DNA from: Pseudonocardia sp. DSM 110487
GTDB lineage: Bacteria > Actinomycetota > Actinomycetes > Mycobacteriales > Pseudonocardiaceae
NCBI RefSeq assembly: GCF_019468565.1
Contig: NZ_CP080521.1
Location: 2,666,001-2,730,000 of the forward strand
Direction: 5' to 3'
Length of the DNA: 64,000 nt
The position numbers and the translations under genes are program-made. Shown piece after piece: positions 42,863-50,433 of this stretch (within the stretch, counting starts at the first letter, position 1; every line of letters starts with the position of its first letter). Under the pieces are notes generated by a model, which searched no databases, was not told where the DNA came from, and saw nothing but the letters and a program-made list of their open reading frames with translations.

Positions 42863-43813
42863 GTGCGCATCGCGTTCGTCGGCAAGGGTGGCAGCGGGAA
42901 GACGACCTCGGCGGCGGTGTTCAGTCGCTACCTGGCCGAGCTGGGCAAACCGGTTCTCGCGATCGACGCCGACATCAACCAGCACCTCGGTCATGCGCTG
43001 GGGCACGACGGGCGGCCGCCGCGCGCGCTCGGCTCCGACCTGCCGTGGCTCAAGGACCACTTGCGGGCCACCAACCCGCGCATCGCGAGCGCCGACGCGA
43101 TGATCAAGACGACACCACCCGGCCGCGGCTCGCGCCTGCTCGACCTCGAACCCGAGGGTGAGCTGCTGGCCCGCCACTCGGCGGTGGCCGGCGGCGTGCG
43201 CTACCTCGTGACCGGCGAGTTCGACGAGGCCGACATCGGTGTCTCGTGCTACCACTCGAAGACCGGCGCGGTGGAGCTCTACCTCAACCACCTCGTCGAC
43301 GGCCCCGGCGAATACGTGGTGGTGGACATGACCGCGGGCGCCGACGCGTTCGCGTCGGGCCTGTTCACCAGGTTCGACCTCACCGTGCTCGTCAGCGAGC
43401 CGACGCGGCGCGGGATCGGCGTGTACCAGCAGTACGCCGAGCACGCCCGCGGTCACGGGGTGGAGCTGCGGGTGCTCGGCAACAAGGTGGCCGACGCCGA
43501 CGACGTCGCGTACCTGCGTGAGCAGGTGGGCGATGCGCTCCTGGGGTGGTTCGGCCAGTCGGCGTGGGTGCGGGCCGCGGAGCGCGGCTCGGTGGCTCCG
43601 GTCGGCGCCCTCGAGCCCGAGAACCTCGCCGTGCTCGACGCCGTGCTCGTCGCCCTCGACGCGCGCGAGCGCGACTGGGACGCCTACCACCGCGGCACCG
43701 TGGAGTTCCACCTGCGCAACGCGGCGGCATGGGGCAACCGCGCGGTCGGGGCCGACCTGGCTGCCCAGATCGACCCCGACTTCGTCCCGGGGATGCCCAC
43801 GGTCCGCGCGTGA
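42863..43813 (+). CDS. MinD/CooC-like P-loop ATPase, candidate metal chaperone
   Basis: 316 aa from GTG 42863, with GAGGAGG 5-6 bases upstream. Deviant Walker A GKGGSGKTT (7-15) with signature Lys8, then DADINQHLGHALGHDG (35-50), later VVVDMTAGADAF (Walker B region). The family includes CooC (nickel insertion) and MinD/NifH-type ATPases. Right after the Walker A' strand there are three His (41, 44, 48), and Cys129-Tyr-His131 is further along; these could bind a metal ion. With a Fur/Zur-like box upstream, a metal-trafficking role is a fair inference. No client enzyme is adjacent. Confidence 0.8.
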   Translation: MRIAFVGKGGSGKTTSAAVFSRYLAELGKPVLAIDADINQHLGHALGHDGRPPRALGSDLPWLKDHLRATNPRIASADAMIKTTPPGRGSRLLDLEPEGELLARHSAVAGGVRYLVTGEFDEADIGVSCYHSKTGAVELYLNHLVDGPGEYVVVDMTAGADAFASGLFTRFDLTVLVSEPTRRGIGVYQQYAEHARGHGVELRVLGNKVADADDVAYLREQVGDALLGWFGQSAWVRAAERGSVAPVGALEPENLAVLDAVLVALDARERDWDAYHRGTVEFHLRNAAAWGNRAVGADLAAQIDPDFVPGMPTVRA

Positions 43814-43820
43814 CAACTCG

Positions 43821-43873
43821 TGAGCGGCTACGCGCGCTAGCACGCGCGTAGCCGCTCATGACCCCCCTTTTTT
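43821..43873 (+). terminator. Intrinsic terminator, palindromic repeat family
   Basis: Perfect 16-bp stem, arms 43821-43836 and 43843-43858, loop CTAGCA, followed by TGACCCCCC and T6 (43868-43873). It is 75% identical without gaps to the element at 25311-25358. Terminates the ATPase gene; the PadR gene ends just beyond on the other strand. Confidence 0.8.
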
Positions 43874-44558
43874 ACTCGGCCAGCAGGCGGTAGATCGCCT
43901 TGCGGGCCTCGGTGATCGTGGCGGTCGCCGTCGCGATCTGCTCCGGCGAGCCGGCCGACATCACCTGCGCCGCGGCCGCGTGCAGCTGGCCCAGCTGCTC
44001 CCACAGCTCCACGGCGCCCTCGTCGTCGGCGTCCCGGCCGACCGACGCCCAGACGGCGTCCAGCTCCTCGCGGTGCTCGTCGACGTAGCGCGTGCCCTCC
44101 TCGGTGAGGTGGACGACGCGGCGGCCTTCGGCCTGCTCGACGCGGACCAGGCCCTCGTCCTCGAGCTGCGAGAGCGTGGGGTAGACCGAGCCGGGGCTCG
44201 GCCGCCACGCGCCGCTGGTGCGGTCGGCGATCTCCTGGATGATCTCGTACCCGTGCCGTGGCTGCTCCGCCACCAGCGCGAGCACCGCCGTGCGGATGTC
44301 GCCGCGCGACGTCCGGCGGCCGCGCCTGCCGCGCGGGCCGGGGAAGCCGCGCATCCCGGGGCCGAAGGGCGGCCCGAAGCCGGGGCCGAACGGGTGCCTG
44401 CGGTGGCGATGCCCCCGCAGCGCTTCCTCGCCCTCGGCGGGGCCGGCGAACGGCGGCACGGGCGGCCCGTCCGGACGGAACGGCCCTCGGCGTGATCCTC
44501 GTCGGCCGCGGAACCCGAACTGCGGGCCGGGCAGCCATGGAGTGTTCTGCTCGTTCAT
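43872..44558 (-). CDS. PadR family transcriptional regulator with Gly/Pro/Arg-rich N-terminus
   Basis: 228 aa, AAGGAG six bases before ATG 44558. Residues 1-83 are low complexity (Gly, Pro, Arg, Phe, His; for example HPFGPGFGPPFGPGMRGFPG) and probably disordered. The PadR winged helix follows: SRGDIRTAVLALVAEQPRHG, YEIIQEIADRTSGAWRPSPG, SVYPTLSQLEDEGLVRVEQA. C-terminal helices mediate dimerisation. ATCGCGAT-type palindromes lie 50 bases upstream, fitting autoregulation. The small membrane protein at 44705 is divergent and a candidate target. Confidence 0.92.
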   Translation of the reverse strand: MNEQNTPWLPGPQFGFRGRRGSRRGPFRPDGPPVPPFAGPAEGEEALRGHRHRRHPFGPGFGPPFGPGMRGFPGPRGRRGRRTSRGDIRTAVLALVAEQPRHGYEIIQEIADRTSGAWRPSPGSVYPTLSQLEDEGLVRVEQAEGRRVVHLTEEGTRYVDEHREELDAVWASVGRDADDEGAVELWEQLGQLHAAAAQVMSAGSPEQIATATATITEARKAIYRLLAE

Positions 44559-44606
44559 GTCGAACTCCTTGTTCGTAGATGAGCCTGACTGGCTCGTGTG
44601 CCATCA

Positions 44607-44621
44607 CGATATATCGCGATA
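44607..44621. promoter_or_regulatory. PadR operator candidate
   Basis: Two overlapping perfect palindromes, CGATATATCG (44607-44616) and TATCGCGATA (44612-44621), together CGATATATCGCGATA. ATAT-ATCGCGAT-type dyads are typical PadR targets. Located between padR (start 44558) and the small membrane protein (start 44705). Confidence 0.7.
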
Positions 44622-44704
44622 GTCGAGTTGGCAAGTCTCGGCGTCAGGCGGGAACTTCGCGGGTCGCTCGCACGTCGGATCGGTGAGGCGAGGAGGCAGG
44701 GCCG

Positions 44705-44875
44705 ATGGTGCTGAAGGTTCTCGGGGGCGTGCTGCTCGTGTGGCTCGCGTTCACCGTGCTCGGGGCGCTCTTCGAGTTCCTCACGTGGGCGCTCGTGATC
44801 GGCGCCATCGTGTTCGTGGGCGCAGCCGCCTACACGGCCGTGAAGGGCCGCAACCGCCGCGCGCTGGGGCGGTGA
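44705..44875 (+). CDS. Small two-helix membrane protein (hypothetical)
   Basis: 56 aa from ATG 44705, GAGGAGG upstream. Two hydrophobic helices (VLGGVLLVWLAFTVLGALFE and FLTWALVIGAIVFVGAAAYT) then a basic tail KGRNRRALGR, which by the positive-inside rule lies in the cytoplasm. Divergent from PadR with the palindromes between, so it may be PadR-controlled. Similar tiny membrane proteins are common in actinobacteria; function unknown. Confidence 0.7.
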   Translation: MVLKVLGGVLLVWLAFTVLGALFEFLTWALVIGAIVFVGAAAYTAVKGRNRRALGR

Positions 44876-44876
44876 T

Positions 44877-45371
44877 TCAGCGGCGGGTGCTGGTGGCGCC
44901 CGTGCAGTTGCGCTCGACGTAGGCGCGCACCCGCTCGCCCGCCCCCACGAACTCGGGGGAGTTGAGCCGGTTCACCAGGTCGGTGTCGCGGGAGAGCGCC
45001 GTCTGGTCGCCCCCGTTCTCCACGAGCACGTCCAGTTGCATGTCGAGCGCTTGCACCGTGCGCTCCACATCCGAGCGAATGTCGTCGGGAGCGGCGAAGA
45101 CCATGTCCTGCCCTGCCCTGCGGACGGCGGCCACGGTGTTCGCCAGCTCGTCGCGCGGCACCTGACCCTGCGCCACGAGCCCGTTGAGCGGGCGGATCGC
45201 CTCGAGGTTGGCCTGGGCGGCGGCGCAGAAGGGGTTCGCCGGTGCGGGGGCCCTGCGCGTGGGATCGGGGGCGTCGGCGTCGGCCACCGAGCCTCCGCCG
45301 CACCCGAGCAGCACCGCTCCGATCATGGCGACGAGGGCGGCCGACGCGCCCGCGCGCGAGATGAGGCCCAT
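44877..45371 (-). CDS. Secreted lipoprotein (hypothetical)
   Basis: 164 aa from ATG 45371 (GGGGGAA upstream). Signal with lipobox VLLGC, lipidated Cys24 followed by GGGS. The mature part is helical (ANPFCAAAQANLEAIRPLNG, ELANTVAAVRRAGQDMVFAA, DIRSDVERTVQALDMQLDVL) with Cys near both ends (FCAAA and RNCTG), probably one disulfide. Such helical lipoproteins are frequent in Pseudonocardiaceae; no function known. Confidence 0.8.
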   Translation of the reverse strand: MGLISRAGASAALVAMIGAVLLGCGGGSVADADAPDPTRRAPAPANPFCAAAQANLEAIRPLNGLVAQGQVPRDELANTVAAVRRAGQDMVFAAPDDIRSDVERTVQALDMQLDVLVENGGDQTALSRDTDLVNRLNSPEFVGAGERVRAYVERNCTGATSTRR

Positions 45372-45492
45372 CGGATGTTCCCCCGAGATGCGTCGTGGTG
45401 CTCTGACTCGACAGTAGCCCGTGCTCGCATGGGTAGCTCGATCCGGGCATGCCGGAAGGAACTTCGCGCGGCCCGCCCGCGTTTTAGGGAAC

Positions 45493-45858
45493 GTGGCGAG
45501 TATCGGGCCGCGTCGAATCGCGGCGTTCACCGCGCTGTGGCGCGCAGTGTCGCAGTTGCGCCGTCCAGGGGCGCCGGGCGTGTCAGAGCGGCTCCGTGCG
45601 GTCCCGCGGATGCTGGGAGGCGCCGTCACGGGCCGCTACCCGGCGCTGTCCCGCGGCCGGCTCGGGCTGATCGTGCTGGGGTTGGCCTACCTGGTCTCGC
45701 CGATCGACCTGCTGCCGGAGGTGTTCCTCCCGCTGATCGGTTTCGCCGACGACGGTGTGATCGCGCTGTGGCTGGGTGGGGCCTTCCTGGCCGAGACCGA
45801 ACGCTTCCTCGCGTGGGAGCGGCAGCAGCCCGCCGTCGTGGACGCGCCGTCGCGCTAG
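45493..45858 (+). CDS. DUF1232/YkvA family membrane protein
   Basis: 121 aa from GTG 45493 (a GTG at 45421 gives 145 aa, but family members begin close to the IGPRRIAAFTALWRAV segment, and AGGGA lies before 45493). The DUF1232 core is clear: GRLGLIVLGLAYLVSPIDLL then PEVFLPLIGFADDGVIALWL, containing the YxxSPxDLxP motif. One or two membrane segments. Function unknown. Confidence 0.82.
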   Translation: MASIGPRRIAAFTALWRAVSQLRRPGAPGVSERLRAVPRMLGGAVTGRYPALSRGRLGLIVLGLAYLVSPIDLLPEVFLPLIGFADDGVIALWLGGAFLAETERFLAWERQQPAVVDAPSR

Positions 45859-45920
45859 GTCGACCCAATCGCAACATCACGGATCTTGTTCGGCCACCGG
45901 CCGCTCCATACGGTGTGCGC

Positions 45921-46307
45921 ATGCCGGTCCTGGAAGTGCACCTCGTCGAAGGGCTGCACACACCCGCTCAGCACGCGGAACTGCTCGTCGCCCTGAGCAC
46001 CCGCTACGCCGAGGTCACCGACGTGCCTCTGGACCGGGTGCGGGCCCACGTCACGCTGCACCGGCCCGAGCTGTGGGCCACCGGTGGCATCCCCGCGGAC
46101 GGGCGGTCGGCCCCGTACTTCACGGCCGTCCTGTTCGCCGATCGCCTCGCCGAGCTGCGGCGCCGGTTGCTGGGCGCGCTCACCGACCTGATCGTCGACG
46201 TGCTCGGCGTCGATCGCAGGCTCGTGCACGGGGAGGTCATCCCGGTGCAGCCCGACGACTGGGCCATCGGCGGCGTGTCCGCGCGAACCTCCCGGCGGGC
46301 CTCCTAG
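45921..46307 (+). CDS. Tautomerase family protein
   Basis: 128 aa; after Met removal the N-terminus is Pro (PVLEVHLVEGLHTPAQHAEL), the catalytic base of 4-oxalocrotonate tautomerases. The length equals about two fused 4-OT units, as in CaaD/MSAD-like and related tautomerases, and VRAHVTLHRPELWATGG supplies an Arg/His-bearing second strand. Keto-enol tautomerisation of a small acid is likely. It stands alone. Confidence 0.82.
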   Translation: MPVLEVHLVEGLHTPAQHAELLVALSTRYAEVTDVPLDRVRAHVTLHRPELWATGGIPADGRSAPYFTAVLFADRLAELRRRLLGALTDLIVDVLGVDRRLVHGEVIPVQPDDWAIGGVSARTSRRAS

Positions 46308-46326
46308 CCCTGCGGTTGGGTGCCGC

Positions 46327-48033
46327 CTAGTGCTGCCGGGAGGCGACACCGAGGCGGGGGGCGGTCCAACCGGCCCCGAACCGCAGCCACGTCCAGAGTC
46401 CGGCGGCCGCGACGAGGTAGACGCCGAGCACGACGCCGAGCGCTCCCGCCCTGTCGGCGACCGCGTCGGCCGCCGGTCGCACCGCGAGGTGCACGAACGC
46501 GAAGCCACCGGTGCAGGCGAAGAGCGCCCACAGCCCCGGTGACCAGCGCAGCAGCGCGGCACCGGGCAGGAACGAGTGCGGCACGAGCGCGAACAGCAGA
46601 TTGGCCGCGGCGCTCACCGCGGTGGCCGTGAGCGCGGTGGCGACGACGTCGGCGAGGAACGTCCCCGGCGCGCCGGCCGCGGCGACGAGCGGCTCGCGCA
46701 CGATCCACGCCGTGCCGCCGAGGGCCGCGAGCGCGGTTGCGGCGAGGGCGACCGCGGGACCCTCCTCGTCGGCGCGCAGCGGGCGGGCCGTGCGGAAGGC
46801 GATCAGCGTGCCCAGCACGAGCCCGGGCTCGAGCCCGACCGCGCGGGAGAGCACGACGCCGACCGCGCCGAGCAGGAGGAAGCCGGGAACCGGCCCGACG
46901 TGGCAGCGCACCCCCCACCAGCGCGCCACGTACAGCAGTTGGGTGCCCTGCTGCGCCGCCGTCACCAGGAGGAACGCGACGGCGAGCCCGACGAGCAGCG
47001 CGGGCGCCGACGTGTCGAACGGGAACTCCGGGGTGAGGAACCCGAGCATCACCGCGCCGGCCACCGCCGTGATCGCGACGGCGGTGAGGAACGCCCCCGG
47101 TGCGGGACGCCCGGTGCCCGGTGGGACCCGCAGCCGTGCCAGCAGGGCTTCGACCCGGTCGGGTTGCTCGGCGGCGGCGCGGTTGATCAGGCCGACGGGG
47201 AGCGCGAGCGCGGCGAGCAGCAGCAGCGTCAGCGCCAGGCTCGGCAGGACCGCTCCGACGTTCCAGCGTGCCTCGATCGGTGAGGGGAACGACGTGGCGA
47301 ACGCGACGGCGGCCAGGTCTGCGGTGCGCTCGGTGGCGGCGGGCGGGGCCGGCGGCACGGGAGGCGCGACGACCTCCCGCGCGGGTGTGTCGTGGACGGG
47401 CGCGGGGCGCGGCTCCTCCGGAGCGGCGGGGCGGCGCGTCTCGAGGGCGCCGGTCCAGTCCAGGCCGGGGGACTTCTCGCGGTCGACCGCGTTGCCGACC
47501 CCGGGGAGCATCGCGGCGCCGACGGCCGCGCCCGCACCGGAGCTCTCGGCAGGGGCCTGCCCGGTGCGCGCTTCGGCGTCCTTCGTGCCGGAGTCGTCCG
47601 TGTCGTCGTCGGAACCCTCGACGGCGGCCGCCGCGGTGTCTTCGGAGTCGGAGTCGGCGTCCCCGGACTCGTCCGGCGCCGAGTCCTCGGAGTCGGCATC
47701 TCCGGAGTCGGCATCGTCGGAGTCGTCGGAATCCTCGTCGGATGCGTCGTCCGACTCCTCGTCGGGCTCGTCGTCCTCGTCGTCGAGCCCCGGGTAGTCG
47801 GGGAAGTCCGGGAACTGCGGGTTGAGCAGGCTGCCGGGGGTGAGAACCTGGTCCGGCTGCTCCTCGGTGCAGTCCCGGCCGTGCAACAGCGCCTCGACCG
47901 GCCCGACATCGGGGCAGCTCGCGTCGCCATCGCCTGCCCCGGCCAGTGCGGGGGCCGTGACGCCCACGGCGATCAGGCAAACCACCGCACCGGCCAGAGC
48001 AGCCCTGACCAGCGTGGCACTGCGCACCGTCAT
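46327..48033 (-). CDS. Secreted/membrane protein with long acidic linker and multi-helix C-terminus
   Basis: 568 aa from ATG 48033; GTG 48027 has the better-spaced GGAG and may be the true start. Domains: signal peptide 1-31 (ending PALAGAGDG); short Cys-containing region; about 95 residues almost wholly Asp, Ser, Glu (DEESDDASDEDSDDSDDADS); a Pro-rich stretch; then roughly nine hydrophobic helices from about residue 255, with a LYVARWWGVRCHVGPVPGFL loop. That part resembles site-2-protease-like or DUF membrane domains only vaguely (no HExxH). Unknown function; an acidic extracytoplasmic arm could bind calcium or wall polymer. Confidence 0.75.
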   Translation of the reverse strand: MTVRSATLVRAALAGAVVCLIAVGVTAPALAGAGDGDASCPDVGPVEALLHGRDCTEEQPDQVLTPGSLLNPQFPDFPDYPGLDDEDDEPDEESDDASDEDSDDSDDADSGDADSEDSAPDESGDADSDSEDTAAAAVEGSDDDTDDSGTKDAEARTGQAPAESSGAGAAVGAAMLPGVGNAVDREKSPGLDWTGALETRRPAAPEEPRPAPVHDTPAREVVAPPVPPAPPAATERTADLAAVAFATSFPSPIEARWNVGAVLPSLALTLLLLAALALPVGLINRAAAEQPDRVEALLARLRVPPGTGRPAPGAFLTAVAITAVAGAVMLGFLTPEFPFDTSAPALLVGLAVAFLLVTAAQQGTQLLYVARWWGVRCHVGPVPGFLLLGAVGVVLSRAVGLEPGLVLGTLIAFRTARPLRADEEGPAVALAATALAALGGTAWIVREPLVAAAGAPGTFLADVVATALTATAVSAAANLLFALVPHSFLPGAALLRWSPGLWALFACTGGFAFVHLAVRPAADAVADRAGALGVVLGVYLVAAAGLWTWLRFGAGWTAPRLGVASRQH

Positions 48034-48259
48034 CTCCACCCGATCGACGTTCCCTCGCCCGGTTGGCCGAGCCACCGGCGCCCGCACGGGGTGCAACGAG
48101 CAGGACCGGAAGGAGTCACGATTCACTCGAAAGAGATCTTCTTCGTTCGGCGAGTACGCTTGCAGGCGTTCCTCCGTCGATGGTTCCGGCGCACCGCGAA
48201 GCGTCCTGCCCCATGAACCGGAATTCGTCCCTCGCCCGCGGGAGCCACCCCGCCGCGCG

Positions 48260-48784
48260 GTGACCCGCCCCGGCGCGCCACGGGCGCGCACCCGCTCCGA
48301 CCTGCGCCAGCAGCGCAGACCTCGCAGCCATCACTGCTGGGACCACATCCTGCTCGCCCCGCTCTGGCCGAAGCACGACGCGAATCTCGGCACGCTGTTG
48401 CGCACCTGCGACGCGGTCGGCGCCTGTCTCGTCGTGACCCGGCAGGCGTGGGTACGGCGCGCGCTCGAGAAGGGCAACACCCTGCGGCGGAGCAGCTGCG
48501 TGCACCGCGTCGCCGACCCGCTGCACTGGCTCGAGGCCCAGCGCAACGCCGGCAGCAGGCTGCTCGCGGTGGAGCTCGCCGACGAGGCGATCCGCGTCGG
48601 TGACCTCCCCGCGGCCCGGCAGCGGACCGTGGTGATGCTCGGTCACGAGAGCGACGGGGTCCCACCGGAGGCGCTCGCGCTGGCTGACGACGTCGTCGAG
48701 ATCCCGATGATCGGCACCGGGCTCAGCCTGAACGTCGCGGTCGCCGGCTCGCTGGTGGCGTACAAGCTGGCCGGGATGCTGTAG
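48260..48784 (+). CDS. SpoU/TrmH family RNA methyltransferase
   Basis: 174 aa from GTG 48260. Trefoil-knot SPOUT motifs: motif 1 ANLGTLLRTCDAVGACLVVT, motif 2 VVMLGHESDGVPPEALALAD, motif 3 EIPMIGTGLSLNVAVAGSLV. These are the 2'-O-ribose methyltransferases acting on tRNA or rRNA. Catalytic Asn/Arg of motif 1 (N-x-G-x-x-x-R) are present. No N-terminal substrate domain. Ends inside a 15-bp tandem repeat. Confidence 0.9.
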   Translation: MTRPGAPRARTRSDLRQQRRPRSHHCWDHILLAPLWPKHDANLGTLLRTCDAVGACLVVTRQAWVRRALEKGNTLRRSSCVHRVADPLHWLEAQRNAGSRLLAVELADEAIRVGDLPAARQRTVVMLGHESDGVPPEALALADDVVEIPMIGTGLSLNVAVAGSLVAYKLAGML

Positions 48785-48828
48785 CGGTCGGTGCAACAGC
48801 GGTCGGTGCAACAGCGGTCAGTGCAACA
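48784..48828. repeat. Three tandem 15-bp repeats at converging gene ends
   Basis: GCGGTCGGTGCAACA twice (48784-48798, 48799-48813) and GCGGTCAGTGCAACA once (48814-48828). They begin at the last base of the methyltransferase TAG and the third overlaps the sigma-factor stop. The single base difference in copy 3 creates that stop codon on the minus strand. Confidence 0.75.
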
Positions 48829-49783
48829 GCTCGAAGACCGACGGGTCGACGAACGCGTACACGTGCTCGATTCCTTCGGTGCTGACGTCGAGTACCTGCA
48901 GGAACGCAGGTCGAAGGGAACCGTCCGGTTCCAAGGTGTAGGTGGCGAACGCGGGCTGGGCGTTCATCTCGACCGGCACCAGACTCGCTTGGCCCGGCCG
49001 CACCGGGCAACGGTCGGCGAGGTGGCGGCCGATGTGCTCGGCTCCCCGGTACCACGCGGCCAGCGGCGGCATCTCCCAGACCGCGTCCTCGGTGAACAGC
49101 GCAACGATCGCGGGGACGTCCTTCGCCTCCCACGCGGTGACGTACCGGTCCAGGAGCCGGCGCCGCTCCGGCTCGGTGGGCTCCGAGACCGGCTGTGCAC
49201 GGATCGCCTGCTCGCGGGCGCGACGCACCCCGCTGTTGACCGCGGTGGTGGTCGTGTCGAGGATCTCCGCCGTCTCCGCGGCGGTGAAGCGCAGGACGTC
49301 GCGCAGCAGCAGGAGTGCCCGCTGACGAGGGGGAAGTGTCTGGAGCATCGCGACGAACGCGAGGCGCAGGCTCTCCCGTTCTATCGCCGCTTCCTCAGGG
49401 CTGACCCCGCCGATCCGATACGTCGGGAGCGGCTCGAGCCACGGGACGTCGGTACGCTCGGTCGGCTCGTCGCTCGGGACGGACGGCGGCCAGAGCTGCA
49501 TCGGAAGCGCCCGTCGCCGCGCCGCGTCCACGGCATTGAGGCAGGCGTTCGTCGCGATCCGGTAGAGCCACGTCCGCATCGAGGACCGGCGTTCGAACGA
49601 GCCGAGCGCTTGCCACGCGCGCAGGTACGTCTCCTGCACGAGGTCCTCGGCGTCGTGCGCCGAGCCGAGCATGCGGTAGCAGTGCGCGAACAGCTCGTGC
49701 CGCAGCGCTTCGGTCTGCGCCACGAACTCCGCGTCCGGCGACTTTCGGGGCCCGGGGCTGTCAGTACGGACGACACCCACCAC
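48818..49783 (-). CDS. ECF sigma factor with SnoaL-like C-terminal domain (SigG-like)
   Basis: 321 aa from GTG 49783 or 49780. Region 2: ELFAHCYRMLGSAHDAEDLV then QETYLRAWQALGSF; region 4: LPPRQRALLLLRDVLRFTAA, ETAEILDTTTTAVNSGVRRA. The final about 120 residues (DRYVTAWEAKDVPAIVALFT, EDAVWEMPPLAAWYRGAEHI) are a SnoaL/NTF2-like domain, as in mycobacterial SigG/SigJ-type ECFs, where it controls the sigma without an anti-sigma gene. Starts only 18 bases from the divergent DHFR-like gene. No anti-sigma factor is nearby. Confidence 0.9.
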   Translation of the reverse strand: MVGVVRTDSPGPRKSPDAEFVAQTEALRHELFAHCYRMLGSAHDAEDLVQETYLRAWQALGSFERRSSMRTWLYRIATNACLNAVDAARRRALPMQLWPPSVPSDEPTERTDVPWLEPLPTYRIGGVSPEEAAIERESLRLAFVAMLQTLPPRQRALLLLRDVLRFTAAETAEILDTTTTAVNSGVRRAREQAIRAQPVSEPTEPERRRLLDRYVTAWEAKDVPAIVALFTEDAVWEMPPLAAWYRGAEHIGRHLADRCPVRPGQASLVPVEMNAQPAFATYTLEPDGSLRPAFLQVLDVSTEGIEHVYAFVDPSVFELLH

Positions 49784-49801
49784 CCTTCGGAGGATAGCCA
49801 G

Positions 49802-50368
49802 ATGGATCGCAAGCTGTTCCTGCAGATCAACATGACCGTCGACGGCTATGTCGAGGACTCGAACGGCGACATCGACTGGCACTTCGCCGACGACGAGTTC
49901 GACGCGTTCATCCTCGACACGTTGCGCTCGATCGACGGCATGGTGTTCGGCCGGGTCGCGTTCGAGAAGCTCGCGACGTACTGGCCGACCGCCGAGCAGG
50001 CGGCGCAGAGCGCTGCCCAGCGCGAGACGGCGGTGCTGATGAACGAGCTGCCGAAGTACGTCGTCTCGCAGACGCTCACCGGCAGCACGTGGCGCAACAG
50101 CCACATCGTCGCCGGTGGCGTGTCGGCGGCGATCCAGCAACTGAAGGCCCGGCCCGGCAAGGACTTCGCGCTGTTCGCCGGTGCCGCCGCCGCTCGCTCG
50201 TTCGTCCGGCTCGGGCTCGTCGACGAGCTGCGGCTGATCGTCAACCCGCTCCTGCAGGGTGGTGGGACTCGCCTGTTCGATGGGGAGGACGAGCCGCGGC
50301 GGCTCACGCTGACGAGCGCACGACCATTCACCAGCGGCGCCGTCGTGCTGACGTACGCACCGGCCTAG
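49802..50368 (+). CDS. Dihydrofolate reductase family protein (RibD C-terminal type)
   Basis: 188 aa, GGAGG eight bases before ATG 49802. RibD_C/DHFR-like: LFLQINMTVDGYVEDSNGDI, MVFGRVAFEKLATYWP, KYVVSQTLTGSTWRNSHIVA, KDFALFAGAAAARSFVRLGL, VDELRLIVNPLLQGGGTRLF. The Y.E/YID family (YwjB/YyaP-like) reductases of unknown substrate. Opposite an ECF sigma gene with which it frequently pairs; the sigma may drive it. Followed by strong hairpins. Confidence 0.88.
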   Translation: MDRKLFLQINMTVDGYVEDSNGDIDWHFADDEFDAFILDTLRSIDGMVFGRVAFEKLATYWPTAEQAAQSAAQRETAVLMNELPKYVVSQTLTGSTWRNSHIVAGGVSAAIQQLKARPGKDFALFAGAAAARSFVRLGLVDELRLIVNPLLQGGGTRLFDGEDEPRRLTLTSARPFTSGAVVLTYAPA

Positions 50369-50373
50369 TGGGG

Positions 50374-50409
50374 CCGCCCGTCCGTCCGGAATATCGGACG
50401 GACGGGCGG
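50374..50409. terminator. Hairpin terminator between dihydrofolate-reductase-like gene and hen1
   Basis: Fifteen-bp perfect stem, arms 50374-50388 and 50395-50409, loop GAATAT, six bases after the TAG. Terminator of the reductase gene and insulator before hen1. Confidence 0.7.
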
Positions 50410-50415
50410 AGGCCT

Positions 50416-50432
50416 TCCGGCAGACTGCCGGA
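50416..50432 (+). promoter_or_regulatory. Palindrome abutting the hen1 start codon
   Basis: TCCGGCAGACTGCCGGA is a perfect palindrome around a central A, one base before the GTG of hen1. As RNA it would form an eight-bp stem covering the ribosome site region; as DNA it could be an operator. No Shine-Dalgarno is visible otherwise, so it may control translation of the RNA-repair operon. Confidence 0.5.
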
Positions 50433-50433
50433 C

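Noticed and set aside
39653..44558. MFS/PadR/TetR cluster considered as part of a biosynthetic gene cluster
   Set aside because: No synthase, ligase or tailoring core gene is present; the genes form separate small units.
47580..47790. Repetitive GTC/GGA trinucleotide tract considered as a repeat array
   Set aside because: It is the codon pattern of the Asp/Ser/Glu linker of the membrane protein.
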